Shown: positions 8,054 to 16,584 of the stretch, one piece after another | Numbering within the stretch: position 1 is the stretch's first letter | Layout: each line of letters begins with the position of its first letter | Source of the DNA: JAJXZJ01 sp050012855 | Lineage (GTDB): Bacteria > Verrucomicrobiota > Verrucomicrobiia > Limisphaerales > J093 | Length of the DNA stretch: 64,000 nucleotides | Assembly: GCA_050012855.1 (NCBI GenBank) | Contig: JBEKGJ010000018.1 | Location: 1 to 64,000, forward strand | Direction of reading: 5' to 3' | Notes under the pieces: model-generated | The model's database searches: none | Told to the model about the DNA's origin: nothing | What the model saw: only the letters and a program-made list of their open reading frames with translations | Program-made: the position numbers and the translations under genes

Positions 8054-9562
8054 ATGAAAGAGACAACCCGCAGAAACTTCTTGAAGAGTTCAATCGCAGC
8101 CGGGCTGGGACTTGGTCTGCCCACAATCATGGCCGGCCGCGAGGATCAACCCAAAGCTGCCGGAGCCGGCGATGCGGTCCGTCTGGCCGTGGTGGGGCTG
8201 GGCGCAACCCAAGCCGTCGGCGGTGTGGGCGGGCGGGGGCACCAGCTCATTCCCCGGTTGCGAGAGGTCGCGGGCGCAACCATCGTTGCTCTGTGCGACG
8301 TGGACCGGGCGTTCCTGGATCGCGAACTCCAGCCCTTCAAGGACCGGGGCGAAGCGGTCGCTACTTACACTGACCTCCGCCGGGTTCTGGACGACAAGAG
8401 CATCGACGCGGTGGTCATCGCGACCCCCAACCACTGGCACGCGCTGGCGACGGTCTGGGCCTGCCAGGCCGGCAAAGACGTTTATGTTGAGAAGCCGTTT
8501 TCCCACGACCTTTGGGAAGGCCGTCAGATGGTGGCGGCGGCCCGCCGATACGGGCGGATGGTCCAAGTGGGCACGCAGAACCGTTCGAGCACGCTCCTGC
8601 GCCAGACGTTTGACTACCTGCGCAGTGGCCAACTCGGCTCCATTCGCTATGCCCACGCGCTGGTTTACCGGGCGCGTGACGGCATCGGCAAGGTTAGCGC
8701 GCCGACGCCGTTGCCGACCACGGTGGACTATGATCTCTGGTGTGGTCCGGCGCCCAAGACGCCGCTGATGCGCAAACAACTCCACTACGAGTGGCACTGG
8801 TTCTGGGCTACCGGCAACGGCGAGATGGGCAACAATGGAGTCCATGTCATAGACCTTTGCCGATGGGCCTTGGGACAGAACCAACCGCTGCCGCGAGGCA
8901 TGAGCATCGGGGGCAGGTTTGCTTTCGAGGACGGCGGCGAAACGGCGAACACGCAGATTGCGCTGTTGGATTATCGCCCCGCGCCGATCATCTGCGAGGT
9001 CCGCAACGTGAGGGCGGCCAAAGGGGCGGACGCCCTGGGCCGGTTCCGGAACCGAACCAGCGGGCTGGTGATCGACTGCGAGGGCGGTTACTTTGCCGGC
9101 GACGCTACCGGCGGAGCGCTCTTTGACAAGCAGGGTAGGAAGATCAAGGACATCCCGGATGACGGCGAGTCCGAGAGACTGGAAACGTCCCATCTGTCCA
9201 ACTTCGTGGCTGCGGTTCGCAGCCGGAGAGCCGGCGACCTGGTGGCGGAGGCCTTGCAGGGCCACATCTCGGCCGCCTGCTGCCATATCGCGAACATTTC
9301 CTATCGGCTCGGCAAACATTCGGCGCCCGAAACCATCCGGAAAACAATCCAAGGGAACGGTGAGCTGGCGGACGCTTTCGAGCGATGCCGCGAGTATCTG
9401 CGAGAGAACCGGGTTGACTTGAATGCCACGCCGGCGGTTCTCGGACCCTGGGTGACCTTCGATGCCAAGCAGGAGCGGTTCATCCACGAGTTCGCGCACG
9501 ATGCCAATAAGCTTTCGCATCGCGATTACCGCAAGCCTTTCGTGGTGCCGAAGGTCGCGTGA
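8054..9562 (+). CDS. Tat-exported Gfo/Idh/MocA-family oxidoreductase
   Basis: A 502-residue NAD(P)-dependent oxidoreductase. The twin-arginine signal TTRRNFLKSSIAAGLGLG begins at residue 4, which sets the ATG at 8054; the frame extends upstream without coding character. A Rossmann fold starts at about residue 43 (VVGLGATQAVGGVGGRG), and the family's catalytic EKP tripeptide appears in YVEKPFSHDLWEG. Planctomycete and Verrucomicrobia genomes carry many such exported Gfo/Idh/MocA proteins beside sugar-degradation genes. The substrate is presumably a sugar or inositol derivative. The Tat signal fits export of a protein already loaded with NAD(P). It converges with the next gene. Confidence 0.9.
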   Translation: MKETTRRNFLKSSIAAGLGLGLPTIMAGREDQPKAAGAGDAVRLAVVGLGATQAVGGVGGRGHQLIPRLREVAGATIVALCDVDRAFLDRELQPFKDRGEAVATYTDLRRVLDDKSIDAVVIATPNHWHALATVWACQAGKDVYVEKPFSHDLWEGRQMVAAARRYGRMVQVGTQNRSSTLLRQTFDYLRSGQLGSIRYAHALVYRARDGIGKVSAPTPLPTTVDYDLWCGPAPKTPLMRKQLHYEWHWFWATGNGEMGNNGVHVIDLCRWALGQNQPLPRGMSIGGRFAFEDGGETANTQIALLDYRPAPIICEVRNVRAAKGADALGRFRNRTSGLVIDCEGGYFAGDATGGALFDKQGRKIKDIPDDGESERLETSHLSNFVAAVRSRRAGDLVAEALQGHISAACCHIANISYRLGKHSAPETIRKTIQGNGELADAFERCREYLRENRVDLNATPAVLGPWVTFDAKQERFIHEFAHDANKLSHRDYRKPFVVPKVA

Positions 9563-9680
9563 CGTTGCTGGCCGACGACGCAGGCCGTGCTATCAGCGCG
9601 CAGGTGCCGACAATCAGCGCAAACGTCGGCTAAGTATCTTCAGGGTGCAGACGGCTGCCCCGGCCAGCCGGCGACGACGC

Positions 9681-10787
9681 CTAACAAACCTCGGTCCGCC
9701 GCTCCTGGGCCCGCGCCGAATCGAGGCAGGCAGACATCACTGTCTGGGTCTTGATGGCCGCCTCCGGCCAACCCGCGTTGAGTTGGCCCGATCGCACTTG
9801 TTCCGTGAAGTTGCGGAAGAGATTGACCTCTTGAGCACTGGCGTGACCATGGCTGGCCTCGGCTACGGCAAACCGGTGTGGATGCGTCTCCATGCGAAAG
9901 TCGCAGCCATGGACGAGGAAACTCGTGTGCTCAACCTCGAAGCCCAGTTCCGTCCCCGCAAGCGGCAATACAAAGTCCGAGACGTGCAGGTTGCCGAGCG
10001 TGCCGCTGATCTTGATCCATTGCTCGGTTTCCGTGAGGAACGAGCAGTAGAAGCTGGCCGAAACTCCCCCGTCGAATACCAATTCGCCTGCGAAGGCAGT
10101 CGGCACCGCCAGCGGGCTGTCCGGGCGATGGTGCTCCGACAGGATCCACCCGCTGACCTGAAGAGGCATCTGCCAGTTCATGAGCCAGAGGACAAACCGG
10201 ATGCAATACCAGCCGAGGTCACCCAGGCATCCGTAAGGTTCCAGCGCACTATCGGTGCGAATGTTGCTCACGAAGAACTCCGGCGATTGACGAAATGTGA
10301 ACGCGCAAGCGACGCGCCGGACCTGACCGATGCTCTGGCCGTCATCCAGCACCTCGCGAAGCTTCTCCAGCCGGCGACTGTGCATGAACATAACGCCGTC
10401 CATGAATTGCACCTGATGCAGGCGACAGGCGGTCACCATCTCCCGCAGGTCGGCGACGCTCACCGCACAGGGCTTCTCGCAGACTACGTGCTTACCCGCC
10501 TCAGCAGCGCGCACGACCCACTCCTTGCGCAAACCGGTCGGGAGCGGGATGTAAATGGCATCTACTGTCTCGCCGGTCAGCAGGTCGTCGTAACATCCAA
10601 AAGCTTGCGGGACGACCTCCATCGGCGCCTCCGCCTGGCATTCCGCAATGAACCGGCGGGCGCGCCCGATGTCACGGCTGGCGACCGCCTCAACCGTGGC
10701 GTTGCCGGTGAGCTGGATTGCTTTCCAATTCTTCCGGGCGATTTGGGCCGTGCCCAGAATACCCCAACGGAGTTTCAGTGGCTTCAC
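9681..10787 (-). CDS. Cytoplasmic Gfo/Idh/MocA-family oxidoreductase
   Basis: A 368-residue dehydrogenase from a GTG at 10787, which places the Rossmann motif (RWGILGTAQIARKNW) at the very N-terminus as is normal for this family. An ATG at 10868 would add 27 residues of non-family sequence. The catalytic EKP is seen in VVCEKPCAV. The second domain has DLGWYCIRFVLW and SFYCSFLTETEQWIKISG, typical of the D-xylose/glucose-fructose and dihydrodiol dehydrogenase branch. No Tat or Sec signal is present, unlike the other three family members in this window. Its substrate is unknown, probably a sugar or sugar derivative. Confidence 0.87.
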   Translation of the reverse strand: MKPLKLRWGILGTAQIARKNWKAIQLTGNATVEAVASRDIGRARRFIAECQAEAPMEVVPQAFGCYDDLLTGETVDAIYIPLPTGLRKEWVVRAAEAGKHVVCEKPCAVSVADLREMVTACRLHQVQFMDGVMFMHSRRLEKLREVLDDGQSIGQVRRVACAFTFRQSPEFFVSNIRTDSALEPYGCLGDLGWYCIRFVLWLMNWQMPLQVSGWILSEHHRPDSPLAVPTAFAGELVFDGGVSASFYCSFLTETEQWIKISGTLGNLHVSDFVLPLAGTELGFEVEHTSFLVHGCDFRMETHPHRFAVAEASHGHASAQEVNLFRNFTEQVRSGQLNAGWPEAAIKTQTVMSACLDSARAQERRTEVC

Positions 10788-10951
10788 AGGCGCGATTCTT
10801 GTGTGGAACCCCCGAATGACACAAGTGGCAATCGCCAAGTCGAAAACCGCGGCGGGGCGATGAGGCATGACGGGGCGGAGGAGCTCAGCGGGTTCTCCCC
10901 ACTCGCGTGGGGGTGTTGTGGCGGGGGCGACTTGAACCTGCTCAGGGCCGA

Positions 10952-11001
10952 TTTATTCCACAAAAGTTCCACATTGTTGCCCGAGGTTGCAGGCCGTTGC
11001 A
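10952..11001. repeat. 50-bp direct repeat, copy 1, flanking the 382-residue unknown gene
   Basis: Bases 10952-11001 match 12585-12634 at 48 of 50 positions, same orientation. A looser match (TGAACCTGC then a GC-rich spacer) extends about 20 bp leftwards in both copies. Copy 1 is followed by two further short GTTGCAGGCC iterations. The copies bracket one gene, which suggests a cassette-like insertion or a tandem duplication scar. The surrounding 10788-11100 has no coding signal. Confidence 0.8.
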
Positions 11002-11100
11002 GGCCGTTGCCCGAAAGACCGCTATCTCGATCGTCATGAGGAGAACCAGCCGTTGGTGGTAAGAGGACGAGTGGTTCTGGCCCGCGGAGCGGACTCCGGC

Positions 11101-12249
11101 TCAGGCCACCACGGTGGTGGCGGGTGGCACTTCGAACGGGGTGAGAGTGCCAGCGGCCAGCAGAGCCTGGCGGCGCTGGGCTTCGAGAGCCATCAACTGC
11201 AGTTCGAGACCGATCTTCTGAGCTTCCGCCTGATCACGCTCAAGCTTGATACGGTCGGCCTGAACCAGTTCGGGATCACGGACACAGCAGTGCGCGAGTT
11301 CGGGGTCGTAAACAACGCCGTCGGTCGGGACGGAGATGGTGACCTGAGGCGCGCCGTCGCCGACGGCGGGCAAGGCCTTGAGGATGGCCTCAACTTCGGG
11401 GCGAAACTGGGGCGGTACCTGACCGATCTCGGCGGGCGTCAGCAGCGGCGAGACGTAGTTGGCGGCGGTAACGCGGAAGGTGACGGCCGTGACCTTGGTG
11501 GTGAGCACGTAGACGTCGAGCACACGGCGGACGAAGTAGGTGACCGCGTAGCAGACGTTGTTGTTCACCAGCGTGCGCTGCGTCGTGTTGACGGTTTGAG
11601 TATCTTCGTAGCTGCTAACGGTGATGGAGCGCTGGAGGTCGGTGTACTGGGCCGCCTGCTGCGCGGTGGAGTAGAATTGGCTGGCCGCGGACTGCGTGGA
11701 AAGGCTGCTGAGCGAAGAGGAACTGGACGTGCCGCCACCTCCGCCACCTCCGCCGATGCTGACAAGTCCGAACAGGCTGACCCCGGCGCTGCCGGAGGCG
11801 TTCCAATTGGAGGTCTGGTTGTTCAGCACTTGGTTGAGTGCGGTGGAGTCCTTCGAGTTCTGCTGCTGATAAAGGGCGGAGACGAACTGCGAGAAGGTGG
11901 TCTGGACGGAGAAGCGTTCGGATTCACTGGTGACGCGGCGGTAGCGGTCGCTGTGGTAGAGCGTGAACTTCTCGCCCGGGAGAAGGGTCAGGGTGTAGGC
12001 GAGCGACCCATGCTGCTTACCGACCAGGCAGAGCGAGTGGGTGTAGGTGACGGAGACGGTGACGAAGCCGCGGCCGGCGTCGGTGTGGCTTGGGGTGAAG
12101 GGGACCTCAATGGTCTTGGTTTCAGTGAATGCGATGCAACTGGGGCCTGGACGCCAAGCGGGATCGCAGGGGCTCTGGCAGCAGGCGTCCTGCGACGGGA
12201 ACGTTACCGGGGTTGTCCCGTTCGTGGGATCGAAGGGTGCGGTTGACAT
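11101..12249 (-). CDS. Unrecognised 382-residue protein in a repeat-flanked cassette
   Basis: Start ATG at 12249 with AGAGAA upstream; the frame extends to 12321 without support. No signal peptide or transmembrane segment. The N-terminus is Cys-rich (DACCQSPCDP, 21-30). Residues 60-130 are strand-forming (LAYTLTLLPGEKFTLYHSDR then a charged/aromatic helix). Residues 166-173 are eight glycines followed by a serine tract. Residues 205-265 contain RTLVNNNVCYAVTYFVRRV, reminiscent of an NxNxCxAxT motif in large uncharacterised bacterial proteins. Residues 327-366 are a charged coiled coil. Two folded domains joined by a flexible Gly/Ser linker are likely. The gene stands alone between 50-bp direct repeats. 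The function is unknown. Confidence 0.6.
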   Translation of the reverse strand: MSTAPFDPTNGTTPVTFPSQDACCQSPCDPAWRPGPSCIAFTETKTIEVPFTPSHTDAGRGFVTVSVTYTHSLCLVGKQHGSLAYTLTLLPGEKFTLYHSDRYRRVTSESERFSVQTTFSQFVSALYQQQNSKDSTALNQVLNNQTSNWNASGSAGVSLFGLVSIGGGGGGGGTSSSSSLSSLSTQSAASQFYSTAQQAAQYTDLQRSITVSSYEDTQTVNTTQRTLVNNNVCYAVTYFVRRVLDVYVLTTKVTAVTFRVTAANYVSPLLTPAEIGQVPPQFRPEVEAILKALPAVGDGAPQVTISVPTDGVVYDPELAHCCVRDPELVQADRIKLERDQAEAQKIGLELQLMALEAQRRQALLAAGTLTPFEVPPATTVVA

Positions 12250-12584
12250 TTGGTTCTCTTTCCGCGCTCGGCGAAAACTGGATTCGGCGGGCGCATGGAC
12301 TAGTGCGGGTGGGGGTAACAAAGACGGGGCCGGGAGTGGTCTGGAATCCTACCGGAACAGGCGATCAAACAGAGGCAGAAGACCGTGCCGACCTTCTTGA
12401 TGGGTTAACTCCTGATAAGAAGATGCCTTTGCACGCGGCGCGTACTCGGCGCTGCGTGGGTGAGGGAGGATTGGTTTTGCACTCACCAAGCATGATGCGA
12501 CACTAGCTGAGCGCCTTATGAGCTGTCAAGTAAAACTGATAAACAATCGCTTCCGCAGGTGATCTGAACCTGCCTCCGGCCCGG

Positions 12585-12634
12585 TTTATTCCACAGAAGT
12601 TCCACATTGTTGCCCGAGGTTGCAGGCGGTTGCA
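12585..12634. repeat. 50-bp direct repeat, copy 2
   Basis: Second copy of the repeat at 10952-11001, with two substitutions. It lies 335 bp upstream of the start codon of the 382-residue gene and 82 bp left of the tRNA-fMet-derived repeat. No coding sequence is seen between 12250 and 12716. Confidence 0.8.
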
Positions 12635-12665
12635 CAGAGAAGAGGGTGCTGACGGAGCCAAGGCC

Positions 12666-12707
12666 GGGTTTCAGCGAAACCCCTGCGAGAAAGGGCCTTA
12701 AAGGCCC
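12666..12707 (-). terminator. Tandem hairpins next to the tRNA-fMet fragment
   Basis: Two perfect inverted repeats lie side by side: GGGTTTC/GAAACCC (12666-12682) and GGGCCTT/AAGGCCC (12693-12707). Read on the minus strand, the second is followed by TTTCTC, resembling an intrinsic terminator. They sit where the terminator of the original tRNA-fMet gene would be if the island at 12717-25754 were removed. Confidence 0.5.
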
Positions 12708-12716
12708 AAACTCGGA

Positions 12717-12769
12717 GGAAATTGGTTGCGGGGGCTGGATTTGAACCAGCGACCTTCAGGTTATGAGCC
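12717..12769 (-). repeat. Displaced 3' half of tRNA-fMet (putative att site, left)
   Basis: Identical over 53 bp to 25755-25807. It contains the T-arm, variable region, anticodon stem 3' side, anticodon loop, acceptor 3' strand and encoded CCA, then diverges at the anticodon stem. Just beyond the break, minus-strand GTGCGGCAGCCC partly resembles GTGGAGCAGCCC of the intact tRNA, but the 5' acceptor strand does not pair, so it cannot be a functional tRNA. Confidence 0.75.
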
Positions 12770-13124
12770 AGATGGGCTGCCGCACCTACGGTTGACTTCG
12801 AAGGTCGTCAGAATCGGCAAGTCCGATCGCTTTGGATGGTCAGTCCGGACTCCACGACCGCCAGGCGCGTGAGCGCCAGATTGTTGAGCAATTGGTGACC
12901 ATTGGTCGAACTCTCGCCGGAGGAGGGTAAAACGGCCGGAGGGCGGAAACCGGGAAATCCGGTACGGCGCGTGACCCTACCCGGCCAACGGTGCGAAAAA
13001 CCGTTGGTATCTATTCCGACATATTACGACACTGTACAGGCCAGGATGTGCTATAATCTGCCGCGTGCGTGAATTTACAGACATGCTTTGAGCCCCTGTA
13101 AACATTGATTATAATGGCGTTTAT
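12770..13124. other. Non-coding stretch with a strong hairpin and promoter-like sequences
   Basis: No open frame with coding character. It holds an 8-bp stem with a 7-nt loop (CCAACGGT/ACCGTTGG, 12985-13007) and an extended -10 box (TG-C-TATAAT, 13049-13057, plus strand). The DNA from about 13020 is clearly more AT-rich than its surroundings. It could encode a structured RNA. I tested it by eye against RNase P, tmRNA and group I intron signatures and found no convincing match. Confidence 0.4.
13088..13115 (+). promoter_or_regulatory. Sigma70-like promoter of the tRNA-Thr-like gene
   Basis: TTGAGC (13088-13093), a 16-bp spacer and a perfect TATAAT (13110-13115). The predicted transcription start is about 13122, three bases before the tRNA 5' end, as expected for a bacterial tRNA promoter. 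Confidence 0.55.
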
Positions 13125-13198
13125 GCGAATTGGGTCATTCCGGTGGTTGCGGTTTCGTAAACCGTAGGTCGTCGGTTCGACCCCGACCATTGGCTCCA
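13125..13198 (+). tRNA. Divergent tRNA-Thr(CGU), possibly a pseudogene
   Basis: Seventy-four bases fold as a tRNA. The anticodon loop is TTCGTAA (anticodon CGT) on a GCGGT/ACCGT stem. The T-arm is GTCGG-TTCGACC-CCGAC, and the 3' end is CATTGGC-TCCA with encoded CCA. The 3' half looks canonical for tRNA-Thr. The 5' half is abnormal: acceptor GCGAATT pairs with CATTGGC at only five of seven positions, and the D-loop is short (TTCCGG). A promoter lies immediately upstream. Either a decayed tRNA or an expressed divergent isoacceptor carried by the island. A covariance-model score would decide. Confidence 0.5.
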
Positions 13199-13360
13199 GT
13201 TCTCAAGCAGTTCCAAAACAACAACTTCCGCATGGGATCCTCCGCCCCTTTTTCTGATTCCATGACTTTACCGCGTGACGCCTGCGTGACATATTGCGCG
13301 ACGGTACGAACGCATCGCCCGCCTGAGGCGGAACCGGAGAAGGCGCCCGTGGCCCAACAT

Positions 13361-13840
13361 TTATCCCCGCACGCAGTCGAAGGAATACCCCATGTCTTCT
13401 TCCATGAGGAGCGTTGGCTCAATCTTGCGGAGAAATTCGAGGCCGACTTGGAGTGAAATCTGGAAAGGATTGCTGAGACTGCCGCCTGCTGTCGCTTGGT
13501 CAATAATATGGTCGATTTTCTCTACAACAGGCAGAACTCGCGTTCGATAATCGGTTTGAAAGCCGATGGGCAAAATGCGTTTGAAGGGACGGAGGGTGGT
13601 TGTGTTGGAGATGAGAATCTTGTTCGGGCTGCATGGCTTGATTTGCCCGGCCGCATCGCGCTGAATGAAGATTACGGACTGATCGGGAGCGCGCTCGATA
13701 GTTTCCCGCAGTGCCACATCGCTTTCGTGCATTCGGCGCATGGCCTGATAGATGGCAGGCGCAGTGTAGAAGCGGGTCACGGTCAAGTCTTCGATGGGGC
13801 GAAAACCGAACATGCGCGAGTGCTGAAGCACCGTAGCGGA
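13361..13840 (-). pseudogene. C-terminal fragment of an unrecognised protein fused to the methylase wreck
   Basis: About 155 residues of well-formed protein sequence, including FRPIEDLTVTRFYTAPAIYQ, KPCSPNKILISNTTTLRPF and ILPIGFQTDYRTR. It ends at a stop at 13361. It has no start of its own and continues out of frame from the truncated methylase at about 13840. It was probably the C-terminus of a third gene of the same locus, joined by deletion. I do not recognise the family with confidence. Confidence 0.5.
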
Positions 13841-15429
13841 GCAGTTCGTCGTCGGGGTCGGGCAGGTCGAGGACGCGCTGGCGGAGCGCAGCCGCACGGG
13901 CTTCGTGTTCGGCGGCCTGGTTGGCATGGCCGGACTTGCGATAGGACTCGGCGAGTTTTTCCGCCGCGGCGGCGAGTTCGTCGCAACGGCGGGCGGCGTC
14001 GTAGAGGGCTTCGCCGAGGAAGCGGCAACTCTCGACGAGGAAATGGCCGCTGCCCATTGCTTTATCAATGACCTTGAGCTTGAGGATGGCGCAGGGATCG
14101 GGGAGGAACTCGGGGTTGGGGAGCGTGGCCGCCTCGGCTGCACCGGTCGGCGCCTCGCCGACCGGAACTGCGGCGTCAGATACCCCGGTTGCAGATGTGT
14201 TCGGCGAGGGCGCCGAACACGGCACGCGGGGCGCGTGCGCTCCCCCACCCAGAGGGGAAACGCAGCGGGCGACGAGGGGGGCGGAGGGTTTCGCGTACGA
14301 GGAAGCGCACGAACGAGTGCGGCGTGTAGAATGAGCCGGTGGCTTTGCGACCGAGGCCGACGCGAAGATAGAAACGGCCGGGCGGAATCTCCTCGATCCA
14401 TTCGACCTTGGTCTTCTTGGTGCCGGCGGCAGCTGCCTCGTCGTCTCCTTCGGGTTCGTCCTCGTCCTCGGCCCCCTCACGCTCGGTGATTTCGGATTTC
14501 GGATTTCGGATTTCAGACGGCCCACCTCACCCCGGCCCTCTCCCCCCTCCGAGGGCGGAGAGGGAGCGTTTGCGGCGTTGGTTGCGGATTGAGCGCCTTG
14601 CTCGCGTTCGCTGGCTTTGGCGGATTGGTTGGAAGTTTGAGCCTCGTAACCTCGGCTGCTACGGAGGGAGGCGATAATGGCTGATTTTCGGGGTGGTCGA
14701 GGAGTTCCTGGATGAACTCGCGGATGGCGTGGCGGGCCTGTTCGCGAAGGTCTTTGGTGACCTTGGCCTGCTGCAGGCGAGCCTTGTCGATCAGTTCGGG
14801 CAGGGCTTTGACGCCGGCGGGCGACGCGAGCGCGATAAGCAGTCGCACGGAATCCGGCAGATCGCGGCTGCGTTTCCAGTGCGGGTCAACGCTGATGGCA
14901 ACTTGGAAATCCACCCGCGCTGGGTCGGAAATGATGAGGCGGAGTTCAAGGCCGTTGGTGAGGATGCCGAGCCGTTCGCCGGTTGCGAGCAACACACGCT
15001 GCGCGATGCGGGTATGGCTGAAACGGTAGGCAAGGCCGCGTCGGGCGGGGGCATCGAGGTCGGCGTCAAGGTCCACACACCAGACGCGCAACTTCGCAGT
15101 GCCGTCCTCGGTGAGGAGCAATGCCCCCCGTCCTCGTCGCCTTCGCGCGTCTGGACGGCTTCGACCGCTTCGATGCGAGCGTAGCCGAGTTGGGCGAGCA
15201 GCGGTTCGATGACGTGGTTCTGCACGCGCAAGCCACCACCGTGAGCAACGAGATTGCGGAGCTTCCGGCGGGCGAACTGCCAATGGTCGTTGAGGGCGCG
15301 GGCTTCCGTCCCGGTGGCCTTCGGCAGGAGCGCGAGGCGATTGAGTTCCGCCTCCAGATTGAACTTCACGAACGGCTCGGGCAGCGCCGGGCCGCTAAAC
15401 GTGCAATCGGTTGTGAGGTCCAATGGCAT
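13841..15429 (-). pseudogene. N6-adenine DNA methyltransferase, frameshifted and internally deleted (DISARM DrmMI-like or type IIG)
   Basis: The start MPLDLTTDCTFSGPALPEPF at 15429 is intact, but the reading frame changes at least three times. Pieces in order: an N-terminal domain to about 15150; a second frame with ILTNGLELRLIISDPARVDF and HAIREFIQELLDHPENQ; VGLGRKATGSFYTPHSFVRF near 14350; then methylase motif I as VIDKAMGSGHFLVESCRFLG near 14050. It stops abruptly at DDELL. The catalytic NPPY motif and target-recognition part are absent. Such proteins modify host DNA in type IIG systems and in DISARM; the neighbouring helicase fragment favours the latter. It cannot be functional as sequenced, unless assembly errors explain the shifts. 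Confidence 0.7.
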
Positions 15430-15435
15430 GATCGC

Positions 15436-16569
15436 TCAGGTTGCGATGCCGGAGGGGTCACAGACTTTGACTTCGAGGTTGCCCGCTGGTTTGAGATAGG
15501 GAGGCACGCTTGACGGGCAGATGAGGTAGTTGTTGCCTTTGGGATAAAGCGCCCGGAACGCCTTCAGCCCGGCGGGGTCGAATTCGGACGAGTCCCACTT
15601 GCACTCAATGGCATCCACCTGGTCGCGGTTGCGGACGATGACGAAGTCCACCTCACGGCCGGTTTTGTCCCGCCAGTAGTGGAGCGGCAGGTCGGGGAGA
15701 AACGCCTGCAAATGTTCAAGGACCAGGTGTTCCCAGAGGAAACCGCAGTCGGCAGGCCGGAGCGGATTCCACCCGCGCGCGTGGCTGACGAAGCCGGTGT
15801 CGAAGGCATAGAGGCGAGGCATCCTAGTGATTTCCTTCTGGCCGCCGCTGTGGAAGGGGCGCAGCAGGGTAATGACCTGGGTGATTTGGAGGGCCAGCAG
15901 ATGACTGTCCACAGTTGGCCGGGAAATCCCGACGCCGGAAGCGGTTTTGGTGACATCCAGAAGCCCGCCACTCTGGCGGAGCAGGTATTCGAGCAGGGCA
16001 TTGAAGCGGTTCAGGTCGCGGAACTCGAACAGACGGTGGATGTCGCGAGCGAAGAAGGAGTCCATCCACTCGCGGTAGAACGCCGCCGGCTTGCTGGGGG
16101 CGAGGAGCGCTTGGGGGAGGCCGCCGTGGAACAGCCTTTGTTGCAGGCTCACGCCACCGAAGGCGGACAGTTCGCTCCACGACACAGGCGGCAAATGCAC
16201 GACGCGTTTCCGGCCAGTCAGGGTGTCACGGAACTTCTTGCTCGCGGCCAACGTGGACGAGCCGGTGGCGAGGATCTTGAGGTGCGGGAAAGCGTCGGCC
16301 CCGATTTTGAGCACACGGCTGGGGTCCTTGAGTTGATGGACTTCGTCGAACACCACGATCGGTTTGGTGCAGGCCTTGAAGAACAAGGATGGGTTCTTGA
16401 CCGCGTCCTCCGCTTCCGGCTGGTCGCATTCGATGAACAGTGTCTGGTCGGGTCCCAGGCTCTGGGCGAGGGTGGACTTTCCCGCTCGGCGCACTCCTGC
16501 CAGCCAGGCGATCGGGACGGATTGCCAGGCTTCACGCAACCGATTGATCCAGAATGGTCTTGGAAACAT
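15436..16569 (-). CDS. AAA+ ATPase with C-terminal DUF4143 domain
   Basis: An intact 377-residue protein. The Walker A is GVRRAGKST near residue 25-33, Walker B is PIVVFDEVHQL near 70-80, and sensor-like LATGSS follows. The C-terminal half has the DUF4143 pattern: YAFDTGFVSHA, GFLWEHLVLEHL, and the nuclease-like HYWRDKTGREVDFVI with IECKWD. These ATPases are widespread, often transferred, and of unknown role. It lies intact between two wrecked genes (helicase remnant upstream, methylase wreck 6 bp downstream), so it is probably a later insertion or the surviving active gene. Its own promoter region carries a palindrome. Confidence 0.88.
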   Translation of the reverse strand: MFPRPFWINRLREAWQSVPIAWLAGVRRAGKSTLAQSLGPDQTLFIECDQPEAEDAVKNPSLFFKACTKPIVVFDEVHQLKDPSRVLKIGADAFPHLKILATGSSTLAASKKFRDTLTGRKRVVHLPPVSWSELSAFGGVSLQQRLFHGGLPQALLAPSKPAAFYREWMDSFFARDIHRLFEFRDLNRFNALLEYLLRQSGGLLDVTKTASGVGISRPTVDSHLLALQITQVITLLRPFHSGGQKEITRMPRLYAFDTGFVSHARGWNPLRPADCGFLWEHLVLEHLQAFLPDLPLHYWRDKTGREVDFVIVRNRDQVDAIECKWDSSEFDPAGLKAFRALYPKGNNYLICPSSVPPYLKPAGNLEVKVCDPSGIAT

Positions 16570-16584
16570 GCTAGAATACTATGC

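Noticed and set aside
10981..11011. Short GTTGCAGGCC iterations as a CRISPR-like or satellite array
   Set aside because: Only two to three units of 10 bp without spacers; probably a slippage product at the end of the 50-bp repeat.
12300..12584. Small plus-strand frames upstream of the 382-residue gene
   Set aside because: They lack ribosome binding sites, family motifs and coding character. The region is better read as a promoter/leader and repeat.
12770..13124. RNase P RNA, tmRNA or 6S RNA between the tRNA-like pieces
   Set aside because: No GAGGAAAGUCC-type RNase P core, no tmRNA tRNA-like ends and no long 6S-type duplex were found by eye.
12717..13198. Group I intron or permuted tRNA explanation for the two tRNA-like pieces
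   Set aside because: The pieces are on opposite strands and of different isoacceptors (fMet and Thr), so they cannot be exons of one tRNA.
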